From NCBI GenBank assembly GCA_023245915.1, contig JAHFJK010000003.1, positions 1-25,207 of the forward strand: a stretch of DNA of 25,207 nucleotides, given 5' to 3'. The stretch is from Candidatus Doudnabacteria bacterium. Lineage in GTDB: Bacteria > Patescibacteriota > Doudnabacteria > UBA920. The notes under the pieces are model-generated. The model was given only the letters and a program-made list of their open reading frames with translations. It made no database searches and was not told the origin of the DNA. How positions within the stretch are numbered: position 1 is the stretch's first letter; every line of letters starts with the position of its first letter. Positions 7,858 through 14,722 of this stretch are shown here, in pieces. Position numbers and translations under genes: made by a program.

Positions 7858-7945
7858 CGAAACTACGAACGACATTCGAATCTGCGAAAGGAGCTGCAAA
7901 AAAGTTCGTATATCTTTTCGTAGATTCGTTCTATTTTTCGCAGTT
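7858..7945. repeat. imperfect palindromic repeat with ATTCG words
   Basis: CGAATCTGCGAAA (7877-7889) pairs with TTTCGTAGATTCG (7916-7928) at twelve of thirteen positions. Outer words GCGAAACT and CGCAGTTTC extend the symmetry. The region separates the methyltransferase gene from the membrane-protein operon and resembles the palindrome near 6600. The start-proximal codons of the longest frame to the left lie inside it and are probably not translated. Confidence 0.5.
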
Positions 7946-7955
7946 TCACATTCGG

Positions 7956-8483
7956 TTACTTTTCGTAAAGCACCGAATAATGATAACCGTCTGCCATCAA
8001 GTCCTTGATTTTCCTAAAACCCGTCAGTCCCAGCATAACTTCCAGTTTTTCCTGGTCGAGTCTTGTTTCCACAGGCGGGCCGAAAGGCGCGGCCGTGCGC
8101 TTCCATTCCACTGCCGCAACCCTTCCGGGACTTTTTAAAATTCTATAAACATTCTTTATTAACTCTTCCTTTTGTCCTATTTCATGCAAAATGTTGCCCA
8201 CAATCACCAGGTCACAGGAATTGGCAGGGATTTCCAAAAGCGGCTTACCTAAATTGGCCTGCACCACCCGCACATTTTTGTAGCCGAACTGGTTGGCTAT
8301 GGAAACAGTGGCCGCCAGCTTGTCTGTCTGGATATCTACCGCGTAAATTATGCCGCTCGAGCCAACCATTTGCGCCGCAGGCAAAACGTAAAAACCATTG
8401 CCGCAGCCCAAATCCGCCACCACCTGGCCCTGCATAAGCCCGGTCTGCGCTACAATTTCCGCTGGATTTAAAAATTTAGACAT
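7956..8483 (-). CDS. class I SAM-dependent methyltransferase
   Basis: The 175-residue protein has a Rossmann methyltransferase core. Motif I is VVADLGCGNGFYVL, which binds S-adenosylmethionine. Motif II is IIYAVDIQTDK, with its acidic residue for the ribose. Later strands are NVRVVQANLGK and CDLVIVGNILHEIG, followed by ILKSPGRVAAVEWK. It belongs to the broad Methyltransf_11/25 type seen in ubiquinone/menaquinone and arsenite methyltransferases, but the substrate cannot be told. It starts 12 bases after the ymdB stop codon, so the two are co-transcribed. It lacks any extra substrate domain. Start ATG at 8481-8483. Confidence 0.88.
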   Translation of the reverse strand: MSKFLNPAEIVAQTGLMQGQVVADLGCGNGFYVLPAAQMVGSSGIIYAVDIQTDKLAATVSIANQFGYKNVRVVQANLGKPLLEIPANSCDLVIVGNILHEIGQKEELIKNVYRILKSPGRVAAVEWKRTAAPFGPPVETRLDQEKLEVMLGLTGFRKIKDLMADGYHYSVLYEK

Positions 8484-8495
8484 CGCTTATTTGTC

Positions 8496-9296
8496 TTATA
8501 TTTCCTTATAAAGCTTTTCTATTTTCACTGCCTTTAAATTTTCATCCACTTCCATCAAAACTCCGTTAATTTGCAACACGCCTTCTTCTTCTACTTCATA
8601 AACAAATTTTTCGTTTTCGTCCAAAAATTTTTTAAGCGCATTGTTGGGGATGACTCCCAAAATTGAATCCCTTGTCCCCACCATGCCAACATCGGTTATA
8701 TATCCGGTCCCTCCTGATAAAATTCGAGCATCAGCCGTTGGAATGTGGGTATGAGTCCCAAACACTCCGGCAACCCTGCCGTTTAAATGCAATCCCATTG
8801 CAACTTTCTCGCTCGTGGCCTCCGCATGGAAATCTACTATTATTATATCACCTTTTTGGCTTTGTTCTGCAATCAATTGATCAACAGCCAAAAAAGGGTT
8901 GGAAATTTGGCCATCAAACTGCTTTTCCATAAACACCTGTCCGTTTAAATTGATGATAAGGTATTGCTGATCATTTTTTGAAAAACGATAGTAGCCGTGT
9001 CCCGCAAAAGAGTCTCCAAAATTCGCCGGTCGGATTAACTTTGGATACTGTTCAAAACTTGCTGCTGATAGTTCTCCTTTTTTAAAAATATGATTGCCAG
9101 ACGTGTAGCAATCAATTCCCAAATCGTCAATTTCTGCCAAAGTTGATGGTGTAACTCCTTTGCCATGCGCAAGATTTTCGACATTGACAATAACAACACC
9201 GGGTTTATATTTTTCTTTCCACTGTGGCAAAACCTGGCGCAAAGCTTTGCGCCCGGGCTTGCCCACAACGTCGCCGATGAATAAAATTTTAGGCAT
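8496..9296 (-). CDS. ymdB: YmdB-family metallophosphoesterase
   Basis: The YmdB family (TIGR00282) hydrolyses 2',3'-cyclic nucleotides and affects RNA turnover and signalling in Bacillus. The dinuclear metal ligands expected from that family are all present: Asp9 in FIGDVVGKPG, Glu40-Asn41 in VNVENLAHGKG, Asn68-His69 in TSGNHIFKK, His157 in VDFHAEATSEK, and His182/His184 in GTHTHIPTAD. At 266 residues the length is normal. In many Gram-positive genomes ymdB follows rny directly; here the two remain in that order on the minus strand but are separated by a small plus-strand gene. It is followed after 12 bases by a methyltransferase gene. Confidence 0.95.
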   Translation of the reverse strand: MPKILFIGDVVGKPGRKALRQVLPQWKEKYKPGVVIVNVENLAHGKGVTPSTLAEIDDLGIDCYTSGNHIFKKGELSAASFEQYPKLIRPANFGDSFAGHGYYRFSKNDQQYLIINLNGQVFMEKQFDGQISNPFLAVDQLIAEQSQKGDIIIVDFHAEATSEKVAMGLHLNGRVAGVFGTHTHIPTADARILSGGTGYITDVGMVGTRDSILGVIPNNALKKFLDENEKFVYEVEEEGVLQINGVLMEVDENLKAVKIEKLYKEI

Positions 9297-9298
9297 GG

Positions 9299-9327
9299 TT
9301 GTAAATTTACAATGAAAACTTTATACT
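9299..9327 (+). promoter_or_regulatory. sigma70-type promoter of the 64-aa gene
   Basis: TTGTAA (9299-9304) and TATACT (9322-9327) are separated by exactly 17 bases. Transcription would start near 9334, just at the ribosome binding site. An in-frame ATG at 9312 falls between the two boxes and so cannot be the start codon. Confidence 0.65.
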
Positions 9328-9344
9328 CTTTGCGGAGGTATCAG

Positions 9345-9539
9345 ATGAACCCAGAATTAGCAAGACGGGAAGTCGAGAGAAAACTGAAAGGAGAGAAATG
9401 GTACCGCAGTGTGGAATTCGGAGATCACAAAGGAAAATTAGTGATTGTCGTTTACCGCACAGACGGTTCCGAACCACTAAACAAGATCGGCGATTGGAAT
9501 GTAAAATACGTCACAATCGTCGAATTTGAATCCGACTAA
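9345..9539 (+). CDS. hypothetical protein, 64 aa, independent unit between rny and ymdB
   Basis: I do not recognise this protein. It begins with a basic helix (MNPELARREVERKLKGEKW) followed by what look like beta strands (KLVIVVYRTDG, VKYVTIVEFE). It has no membrane segment or signal peptide. The start is decided by a strong GGAGG at 9334-9338, six bases before the ATG. The gene has its own promoter and its own terminator, and lies on the strand opposite to rny and ymdB, which it separates. The fold could be a small alpha/beta or DNA/RNA-binding domain, but nothing in the sequence proves it. Confidence 0.8.
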   Translation: MNPELARREVERKLKGEKWYRSVEFGDHKGKLVIVVYRTDGSEPLNKIGDWNVKYVTIVEFESD

Positions 9540-9541
9540 CA

Positions 9542-9581
9542 GGGCGTCATTGCAAACCGATGACTCCCTTTTCTGTTTTTT
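9542..9581 (+). terminator. intrinsic terminator after the 64-aa gene
   Basis: The stem GGG-c-GTCAT pairs with ATGAC-t-CCC and is followed by TTTTCTGTTTTTT. It starts right after the stop codon and touches the stop codon of convergent rny. Confidence 0.75.
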
Positions 9582-11118
9582 ATCTTGCGTATTCAATAAC
9601 CCTAGTTTCCCTAATCACATGCACCTTAATCTCACCCGGAAACTTAAGTTCCTGCTCCAAACGGTTGGCAATTTCCCGTGCTAATTTTTGGCAAGCCAAG
9701 TCGTCAATTTTGGAAGGCGTGACAAATACCCGAATTTCACGTCCGCCCTGAATGGCATAAGTTTTGTCTACACCTTCGTAAGAGTTGGCAATGTTTTCTA
9801 AATCGGTCAAACGCTTTATATAATTTTCCAATGTGTCTTTACGGGCACCGGGGCGAGCGCCGGAAATGTTGTCGCAAGCGTCTACAATTATAGCTTCCAC
9901 ACTTTGCGCGGCCTCGCTTTTGCCGGAAACGTCGGTGTCATGATGATGGCTGGCAATGGCTTCGACTACACGGGCATCCAAACCGAATTTCTCGGCCACT
10001 TTTTTACCAAGTTCTACATGGCTGCCTTCTAAATCCTGGTCAAGCGCCTTGCCAATGTCATGAAGCAGCGCGCCTTGTTTGGCCACAGAAACATCCGCAC
10101 CCAACTCTTCTGCCATTAAAGCCGCCAGTTTGGCCATCTCCACGCTGTGGCGCAAAATATTTTGGCCGTAAGAGGTTCGAAACATCATGCGTCCAACCAA
10201 ATGCACTAGCTTAGCAGGAAAGTTGGTAATCCCTAATTCATAAACCGCCTGCTCTCCTGCCTGCTTTATGTGTTCATTAATTTCTGCCTTGCTTTTTTCG
10301 TAAGCCTCTTCAATTCTTGCTGGATGAATGCGTCCATCAGCCAAAAGTTTTTCTAAAGTTAATTTGGCGATGTGGCGGCGAATCGAATTAAAGCCGCTAA
10401 TGACTACGGTATCCGGGCTATCATCAATCAAAATTTCCACACCCATCATCTGTTCAAAAGCGCGGATATTGCGGCCTTCTTTACCAATAATCCGTCCTTT
10501 CATTTCTTCATTGGGAATTTGAACAGTGGTAGTCGTAACTTCTGCCGTAACTTCACTGGCCAGACGCTCAATTGCTTGGGCGATAATATTGCGTCCTTCC
10601 CTTTCCGCTTCCTCCCTGGTTTGTTCTAAAAGTTTTTTATGCAAGGAAACCATTTCTTCTTTGACTGTCTTTTCTGCATTATCAAGCAAAACCTTGGCGG
10701 CTTCTTCCCGCGTCATTCCCGCAATTTTTTGCAAATTGTCCAACTGCTTTTGGCGAAGTTCCTTTATTTCTTCCTGAATCTGTTTAATTTGTTCACTCTT
10801 GGTTTCTAAATCTGCTTTCTGTCTGTCTAAATTATTAGATTTAACATCCAACTCTTTTTCCTTGCGGTCAATGCGTTCTTCAAAACGCACAATCTGCGCC
10901 CGAAAATCCGCCTCCTGCTTTTTTGCCTGCTCGATTATTTCTATGCTCCGAGTTTTTGCCTCCAGCAAAAGTTCTTTTTCTTTATTTTTCGCGTCATCAA
11001 CTATTTTTTCGGCGCGGGCTTCGGCGCTGCCAATATTTTTGCCTGCCTGCGACTGGCGGTATAAATAACCTGTAACAACGCCAACAGCCAAGCCGATTAA
11101 AATATAAATTGCAATCAT
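9580..11118 (-). CDS. rny: ribonuclease Y
   Basis: RNase Y is a membrane-anchored endoribonuclease that starts mRNA decay. The 512-residue protein has an N-terminal membrane helix (IAIYILIGLAVGVVTGYLY) and a long charged coiled coil to about residue 185. A KH domain with GKEG near residue 209 follows, and then an HD domain with LLHDIGKALD near residue 351. I start it at the ATG at 11116-11118, preceded by AAGGA at good spacing. A longer frame to 11163 would add 15 residues ahead of the membrane helix and has less support. The length matches the family (about 510-520). It is convergent with the small plus-strand gene, and ymdB lies beyond that gene on the same strand. Confidence 0.96.
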   Translation of the reverse strand: MIAIYILIGLAVGVVTGYLYRQSQAGKNIGSAEARAEKIVDDAKNKEKELLLEAKTRSIEIIEQAKKQEADFRAQIVRFEERIDRKEKELDVKSNNLDRQKADLETKSEQIKQIQEEIKELRQKQLDNLQKIAGMTREEAAKVLLDNAEKTVKEEMVSLHKKLLEQTREEAEREGRNIIAQAIERLASEVTAEVTTTTVQIPNEEMKGRIIGKEGRNIRAFEQMMGVEILIDDSPDTVVISGFNSIRRHIAKLTLEKLLADGRIHPARIEEAYEKSKAEINEHIKQAGEQAVYELGITNFPAKLVHLVGRMMFRTSYGQNILRHSVEMAKLAALMAEELGADVSVAKQGALLHDIGKALDQDLEGSHVELGKKVAEKFGLDARVVEAIASHHHDTDVSGKSEAAQSVEAIIVDACDNISGARPGARKDTLENYIKRLTDLENIANSYEGVDKTYAIQGGREIRVFVTPSKIDDLACQKLAREIANRLEQELKFPGEIKVHVIRETRVIEYAR

Positions 11119-11326
11119 AAAAATTCCTTGGCTTCCGTAAACAAGGCTTTGGATAATTAACAAAACTGCTAATTGTTTAGATTAGCTGGTGATCTTTCTT
11201 TAAAGACTTGGTTCTAGCAATAAAGTGCACAGTTAGAAATCCAATAATAAAGATGTATCTGCCAATTATCCAATACTTGTCTTACGGAAATTAGCTATAA
11301 ATTCAGTAATTAGATATTACCATGAT

Positions 11327-11355
11327 TTGTCGTTTGCGTCAAATAGGCTTATACT
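11327..11355 (+). promoter_or_regulatory. sigma70-type promoter of sodA
   Basis: TTGTCG (11327-11332) and TATACT (11350-11355) are spaced by 17 bases, giving a transcript start about 40 bases ahead of the sodA ATG. The leader contains repeated AATCTTTAATC / AATCTTAAATC words. No binding site for a redox regulator is evident. Confidence 0.6.
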
Positions 11356-11400
11356 TAAAATATTCGACTTAAATCTTTAATCCTTAATCTTAAATCTGCC

Positions 11401-11985
11401 ATGAGATACGAGTTACCAAAACTTAACTACGACTACGACGCACTGGAACCTTACATAGATGCCAAAACTATGGAAATCCACCACACCAAACACCATCAAA
11501 CTTACGTGGACAAATTGAACGCGGCTTTGGAAAAATACCCGGATTTGCAGGGTCGGCCGGTGGAAGAACTTTTAACTGATCTGCCGAATTTAAAAGTTGA
11601 AGAAGCTGATAGAACTGCCATAAAAAACCATGGCGGCGGACATTTTAACCACTCCTTATTTTGGAAATATTTAGACCCCGCTAACAAAAAAGACGATCTC
11701 TTAGTAAAAGAAATTACTTCCACTTTCAACTCCATTGATGAATTTAAAAAACAATTTAGCGATGCAGCAACCAAACTCTTCGGCTCGGGCTGGACGTGGT
11801 TAGCTCGTGATGCGAAAACATCGAAATTGATTATTCAAAACTTGCCCAACCAAGACTCCCCCCTAATGACGGGTCTTCAACCGATTTTCGGACTAGATGT
11901 TTGGGAACATGCGTATTATTTAAAATATCAAAATAAAAGACCTGATTATGTTCAGGCCTGGTGGAATGTATTGAAGTTTATCTAA
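11401..11985 (+). CDS. sodA: superoxide dismutase, Mn-type
   Basis: The enzyme converts superoxide to hydrogen peroxide and oxygen. The 194-residue protein has the two-domain Fe/Mn SOD fold. Predicted metal ligands are His27 (MEIHHTKHH), His84 (GGGHFNHSLFW), Asp166 and His170 (LDVWEHAYY). Two features favour manganese over iron: the GGGH segment in the first domain, and the NQDSPL motif placing the active-site glutamine (Gln151) in the second. A cambialistic enzyme is not excluded. There is no signal peptide, so it acts in the cytoplasm. It has its own promoter and is flanked by a dispersed repeat, and no other stress gene is near it. Confidence 0.95.
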   Translation: MRYELPKLNYDYDALEPYIDAKTMEIHHTKHHQTYVDKLNAALEKYPDLQGRPVEELLTDLPNLKVEEADRTAIKNHGGGHFNHSLFWKYLDPANKKDDLLVKEITSTFNSIDEFKKQFSDAATKLFGSGWTWLARDAKTSKLIIQNLPNQDSPLMTGLQPIFGLDVWEHAYYLKYQNKRPDYVQAWWNVLKFI

Positions 11986-11989
11986 CTTT

Positions 11990-12017
11990 GTCATTGCGAG
12001 TGCAGCCGAAGCAATCT
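11990..12017. repeat. dispersed repeat of the GTCATTGCGAG type
   Basis: The sequence from GTCATTGCGAG to GAAGCAATCT directly after sodA matches a repeat type I know from intergenic regions of many bacterial genomes. Its arms GATTGC and GCAATC-like words give weak symmetry. It shows no U-run. Confidence 0.45.
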
Positions 12018-12040
12018 TTTCCTGTTACCTTCTTATTAAA

Positions 12041-12265
12041 TTATTCGGATGTTTCTTTATTAGACTCTAAATGAGCCTTAATTAATTTATCCAAATGGTT
12101 GCGGGCATGCCCAAGCTTATCCCATAATGTTTGACTGTTGCTGACTTCGGATTTCAATGTTGTGATTATATCCATAGCGTGTTCCAAGTCCCGGGCTTCT
12201 TTTGTCCCAAACTCACCCATGTCCCTTGGCTTTTTTAATTCACTCATCTTTTCTTCAAATGCCAT
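12041..12265 (-). CDS. hypothetical protein, 74 aa, helical
   Basis: No family is recognised. The sequence is charged and likely forms two helices (AFEEKMSELKK and LEHAMDIITTLKSEV... to ...LDKLIKAHLES), perhaps a small coiled coil or helical hairpin. There is no membrane segment. I choose the ATG at 12263-12265, with GAAAG upstream; a TTG at 12280 would add five residues but has no ribosome binding site. The gene is monocistronic: a terminator and repeats separate it from the CofE-like gene, and it converges with sodA. Confidence 0.65.
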   Translation of the reverse strand: MAFEEKMSELKKPRDMGEFGTKEARDLEHAMDIITTLKSEVSNSQTLWDKLGHARNHLDKLIKAHLESNKETSE

Positions 12266-12300
12266 AAATTTTTCTTTCAAAATTAAGATTAAGTCAATTA

Positions 12301-12319
12301 CCGCCGACTTCGTCGGCGG
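12301..12319. repeat. small palindrome CCGCCGAC-TTC-GTCGGCGG
   Basis: A perfect 8-bp hairpin with a three-base loop lies upstream of the 74-residue gene. It is the same kind of TTC-loop palindrome as at 4805-4819. The remaining bases to 12413 hold no gene that I can support. Confidence 0.6.
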
Positions 12320-12413
12320 ATATCTTGTAGTATTATATTAGGATAATTAAGCTTGAAGAAATCGACGACGATCGGGACTTAAGAAAAAAATTTAATCTAA
12401 AATAAAACATCCT

Positions 12414-12440
12414 CAAAAAAATAACGGCCATTATTTTAAG
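12414..12440 (-). terminator. intrinsic terminator overlapping the CofE-like stop codon
   Basis: AAAATAA (12418-12424) and TTATTTT (12431-12437) form a perfect stem around CGGCCA. Read on the minus strand it continues into a U-run. The 5' arm includes the stop codon of the CofE-like gene. The stem is AT-rich, so efficiency is uncertain. Confidence 0.6.
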
Positions 12441-13176
12441 GATTACTATGTTTATTGTCTCTTTTGAATATTTTTAATAGCGGATAGTATAAATCTTTTT
12501 TTGGCGGGATGACTAATTTTTTGTGAGTATCTTTGTTGGTAAATTTTACGAACTTTGCGCCGCGAATAACTACCGTTGGAATTTTTTCATTGCCCTCTCC
12601 CATCAGCAATACTGCCATTGCGGAAAGTGCGTCGACGATGTTACTTTGGGTGTATTTCAGTTTGCGGGCAAAAATGTCTTTTTTACCCCGGTAGTCGTAA
12701 AGGGGATTAAGTCCGTAAAAGCCAACTGATATCCCGCTTGTGCCCCAACGCAGCGGTGTGGTGTGGCTGTCGGTGGCGACCACCGCCAGTTTTTTTATGC
12801 GATGCTTGTTTTTTAAATATTGGCAGATCTGCTTGCATAGATTAGAGGTGTTCTTTGGCCAAAGTACATAATAGCCATTGGCATTACTTTCATCAATCCC
12901 TGCCGATGGAATTAGCGTATGGTCTTTAATGGTAAGTACCATCTCACCCCAAAAAGATTTATAAGGTGGTAGAGAGTAATCGGCTTCTTGTTTTATTAAT
13001 TTTGTTTTTTTAACCTTGCCTATTTTTATGCAGCGGCCTTGGTGGATCGCCAAAATTTTCGACGTAATAAACAAAACATCTCCCTCTTTTAGTTTAGGAA
13101 GATATTTATCTAACAGCTCAAAAATATTGTCTTTGGGCGGAAGGAGAGCGCGGGTTTTAATTGGTAGAAACTGCAT
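12436..13176 (-). CDS. CofE-like (F420-0:gamma-glutamyl ligase fold) protein
   Basis: This 246-residue protein matches the F420-ligase family (PF01996). Visible marks are GDVLFITSKILAIHQGR near residues 33-49, LIPSAGIDESNANG near 90-103, VVATDSHTTPLRWGTSG, YDYRGKKDIF, and DALSAMAVLLMGEG before IPTVVIRG. Classical CofE adds glutamates to coenzyme F420. No F420 biosynthesis or F420-dependent gene is in the window, and Patescibacteria are not known to me as F420 users. Another gamma-glutamyl acceptor such as a folate is therefore possible. The start overlaps the 3' end of the transporter gene by 20 bases, so the two are coupled. The substrate is the open question; the fold assignment is secure. 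Confidence 0.85.
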   Translation of the reverse strand: MQFLPIKTRALLPPKDNIFELLDKYLPKLKEGDVLFITSKILAIHQGRCIKIGKVKKTKLIKQEADYSLPPYKSFWGEMVLTIKDHTLIPSAGIDESNANGYYVLWPKNTSNLCKQICQYLKNKHRIKKLAVVATDSHTTPLRWGTSGISVGFYGLNPLYDYRGKKDIFARKLKYTQSNIVDALSAMAVLLMGEGNEKIPTVVIRGAKFVKFTNKDTHKKLVIPPKKDLYYPLLKIFKRDNKHSNP

Positions 13177-13813
13177 TGGAATTTTTGCCTCTAAGGATTC
13201 TTATGCCTAAATAAGACAGGGGCGTATAAAGAATGCCCATGGCTACTTTGTAAATCCACCAACTAAAAATTACATTAATTAAAACATTGTTGGGATAAAC
13301 CCCGTAAAAAGCAATGGTCATAAAAATTACCGTGTCCAAAAACTGCGACCAGACATTGGACAGGTTGGACCTTAACCAGAACATTTTGCCGCCGGTAAAC
13401 TTTTTTACAAAAAAGAACGTGACCACATCTTGGTATTCCCCAATGATAAATGCCACTAGGGAAGCAAAAGTAATTCTGGCCGAAACGCCGAAAATTAAAT
13501 TGTAGCCAGGTTTGACCCATAAGCTTTGTACTGACCAGGGCATTGCCAGTGACAAAAGCGAATATAAAATAAAAAGCAGGGCAGAGGCAAAGCCGGCGAA
13601 AACAAACATTCTGGCTATTTTTTTTCCGTAAACTTCTCCAATCACGTCTGTCATTATAAATACTATCGGAAAAGAAAACACTGCCACGGAAAGGTTGGAG
13701 TGGAAAATAAACGGCATCAGCTTTAGCCCCAGGGTGTTGGCGGCAAAGAGAGAGCTTATATAAAGCACTAGGGCAATAACTATCTTTTTAAAATCTTTGT
13801 CTTCGATTGGCAT
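13157..13813 (-). CDS. queuosine-precursor-type transporter (YhhQ/VUT family)
   Basis: This 218-residue membrane protein has about six helices and the marks of the YhhQ/COG1738 family: FPIVFIMTDVIGEVYGKKIAR near residues 48-68, then RITFASLVAFIIGEYQDVVTFF, and LRSNLSNVWSQFLDTVIFMTIAF. Family members import queuine or preQ0/preQ1 for tRNA modification. That fits an organism with reduced biosynthesis, although specificity cannot be read from the sequence. It is the first gene of a two-gene operon with the CofE-like gene and has a good promoter at 13844-13872. No tgt or queuosine gene is in the window. Confidence 0.88.
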   Translation of the reverse strand: MPIEDKDFKKIVIALVLYISSLFAANTLGLKLMPFIFHSNLSVAVFSFPIVFIMTDVIGEVYGKKIARMFVFAGFASALLFILYSLLSLAMPWSVQSLWVKPGYNLIFGVSARITFASLVAFIIGEYQDVVTFFFVKKFTGGKMFWLRSNLSNVWSQFLDTVIFMTIAFYGVYPNNVLINVIFSWWIYKVAMGILYTPLSYLGIRILRGKNSNAVSTN

Positions 13814-13843
13814 AGTGTTGGTAAATGGATTAATAATAAAATA

Positions 13844-13872
13844 AGTCTATCAGAAATATTTTCAAATTTCAA
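13844..13872 (-). promoter_or_regulatory. sigma70-type promoter of the transporter/CofE-like operon
   Basis: Reading the minus strand, TTGAAA (13867-13872) and TAGACT (13844-13849) are separated by 17 bases. It is divergent from, and only a few bases away from, the promoter of the HTH gene. Confidence 0.6.
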
Positions 13873-13874
13873 CT

Positions 13875-13903
13875 TTGCATTTTTTGAACCTTTGCATTAT
13901 AAT
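13875..13903 (+). promoter_or_regulatory. sigma70-type promoter of the HTH gene
   Basis: TTGCAT (13875-13880) and a consensus TATAAT (13898-13903) are separated by 17 bases. The -10 box runs into a 20-base palindrome. Confidence 0.7.
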
Positions 13904-13918
13904 ACTTATAAGTATTAT
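13899..13918. promoter_or_regulatory. 20-bp perfect palindrome, candidate operator
   Basis: ATAATACTTA and its reverse complement TAAGTATTAT abut with no spacer. The site covers most of the -10 box and the expected transcript start of the HTH gene, where a bound repressor would block polymerase. Autoregulation by the HTH protein is a natural guess but is not shown. Confidence 0.55.
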
Positions 13919-13929
13919 TCAGTAATAAT

Positions 13930-14601
13930 ATGGCGAAATACGAATTGAAACAAAAAGCAATAAAGCTCCGGCTAAAAGGATTGAGCTATAATCAGATTAA
14001 GTCGCAAATCCAAGTGAGCAAAAGTTCTCTTAGTTTATGGCTGAAAGATTATCCGCTTAGCGAAGAAAGGCTTCGGGCATTGAGGGATTTTAGCGAAATA
14101 CGAATAGAAAAATTTCGCCAAACTATGCTGGCGAAACAGGAGAAGCGATTTACAGAAGCCTATAATCGGGAAAAAATCAGTCACCTGCCTCTTTCAAGGA
14201 AAGAGTTGTTTATTGCAGGTCTGTTTCTATACTGGGGCGAAGGCATGAAGGGCATAAAACGTTCCCTTGGACTTTATAATACCAATCCGCAAATTGTTAA
14301 GTTTGGATTATTTTGGTATACAAAAATTTTAGGCGTCCCAAGAAAGAAAATTAAAGTCCACCTGCACTTATATAGTGACATGAATATAGCGGAGGAGATA
14401 AACTTTTGGAGCAATGAATTAAATTTGCCTTTGTCACAAATCCGAAGGCCATACATTAAGCAAACGAAAAAAACGAGTATCAGCTATAGAGGCGGTTTTG
14501 GCCACGGCACATGCGGTTTATTATTTTCCGATGTAAGGTTAAAAATCAAGATATTGGCTGCCATAAAGGCTGTTGCAGATTATTATGAAAGTAGAATATA
14601 A
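13930..14601 (+). CDS. HTH protein with LAGLIDADG-like domain
   Basis: The 223-residue protein begins with a helix-turn-helix (residues about 5-40: KAIKLRLKGLSYNQIKSQIQ, then KSSLSLWL). After a basic linker, residues about 95-215 resemble a single LAGLIDADG-type domain: ELFIAGLFLYWGEG, LYNTNPQIVKFGLFWYTK, KVHLHLYSDM, and GGFGHGTCGLLF. The G-L-F-x-x-x-G-E-G motif supplies the acidic residue of such nucleases. I know similar unnamed proteins from Patescibacteria. It may be a DNA-binding regulator that reused a homing-nuclease fold (as WhiA did) or a free-standing homing nuclease. It starts at ATG 13930 with no Shine-Dalgarno, is preceded by a palindromic operator, and ends 14 bases before a tRNA gene. 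Confidence 0.75.
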   Translation: MAKYELKQKAIKLRLKGLSYNQIKSQIQVSKSSLSLWLKDYPLSEERLRALRDFSEIRIEKFRQTMLAKQEKRFTEAYNREKISHLPLSRKELFIAGLFLYWGEGMKGIKRSLGLYNTNPQIVKFGLFWYTKILGVPRKKIKVHLHLYSDMNIAEEINFWSNELNLPLSQIRRPYIKQTKKTSISYRGGFGHGTCGLLFSDVRLKIKILAAIKAVADYYESRI

Positions 14602-14615
14602 TACTGAAAGTCTAT

Positions 14616-14692
14616 GGGCTAGTAGCTCAGCCGGTTAGAGCACGGCTCTTATAAAGCCGGGGTCGATGGTTCAAGTCCATCCTAGCCCACCA
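14616..14692 (+). tRNA. tRNA-Ile (anticodon UAU)
   Basis: All four arms fold without mismatch: acceptor GGGCTAG/CTAGCCC, D stem GCTC/GAGC, anticodon stem CGGCT/AGCCG around the loop CTTATAA, and T stem GATGG/CCATC around TTCAAGT. The anticodon TAT is at 14650-14652 and reads AUA. The 3' CCA is encoded (14690-14692). The body matches bacterial isoleucine tRNAs (GGGC start, A73). Most bacteria read AUA with a CAU tRNA modified to lysidine, so a UAU anticodon is unusual. The gene is 77 bases long, follows the HTH gene by 14 bases, and may share its transcript. Confidence 0.96.
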
Positions 14693-14722
14693 GAATATTT
14701 TAACTAAAAATGAAAGGAATAT

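Noticed and set aside
9035..9268. 77-residue frame on the same strand as ymdB
   Set aside because: It is an alternative frame entirely inside the ymdB gene, which has all its metal ligands.
10328..11068. Plus-strand open frames opposite rny
   Set aside because: They mirror the coiled-coil and KH coding sequence of RNase Y and have Ser/Phe-rich shadow composition.
12330..12413. Plus-strand peptide LEEIDDDRDLRKKFNLK between two genes
   Set aside because: It looks protein-like and might be a gene remnant, but there is no start codon or ribosome binding site and the frame is about 25 codons long.
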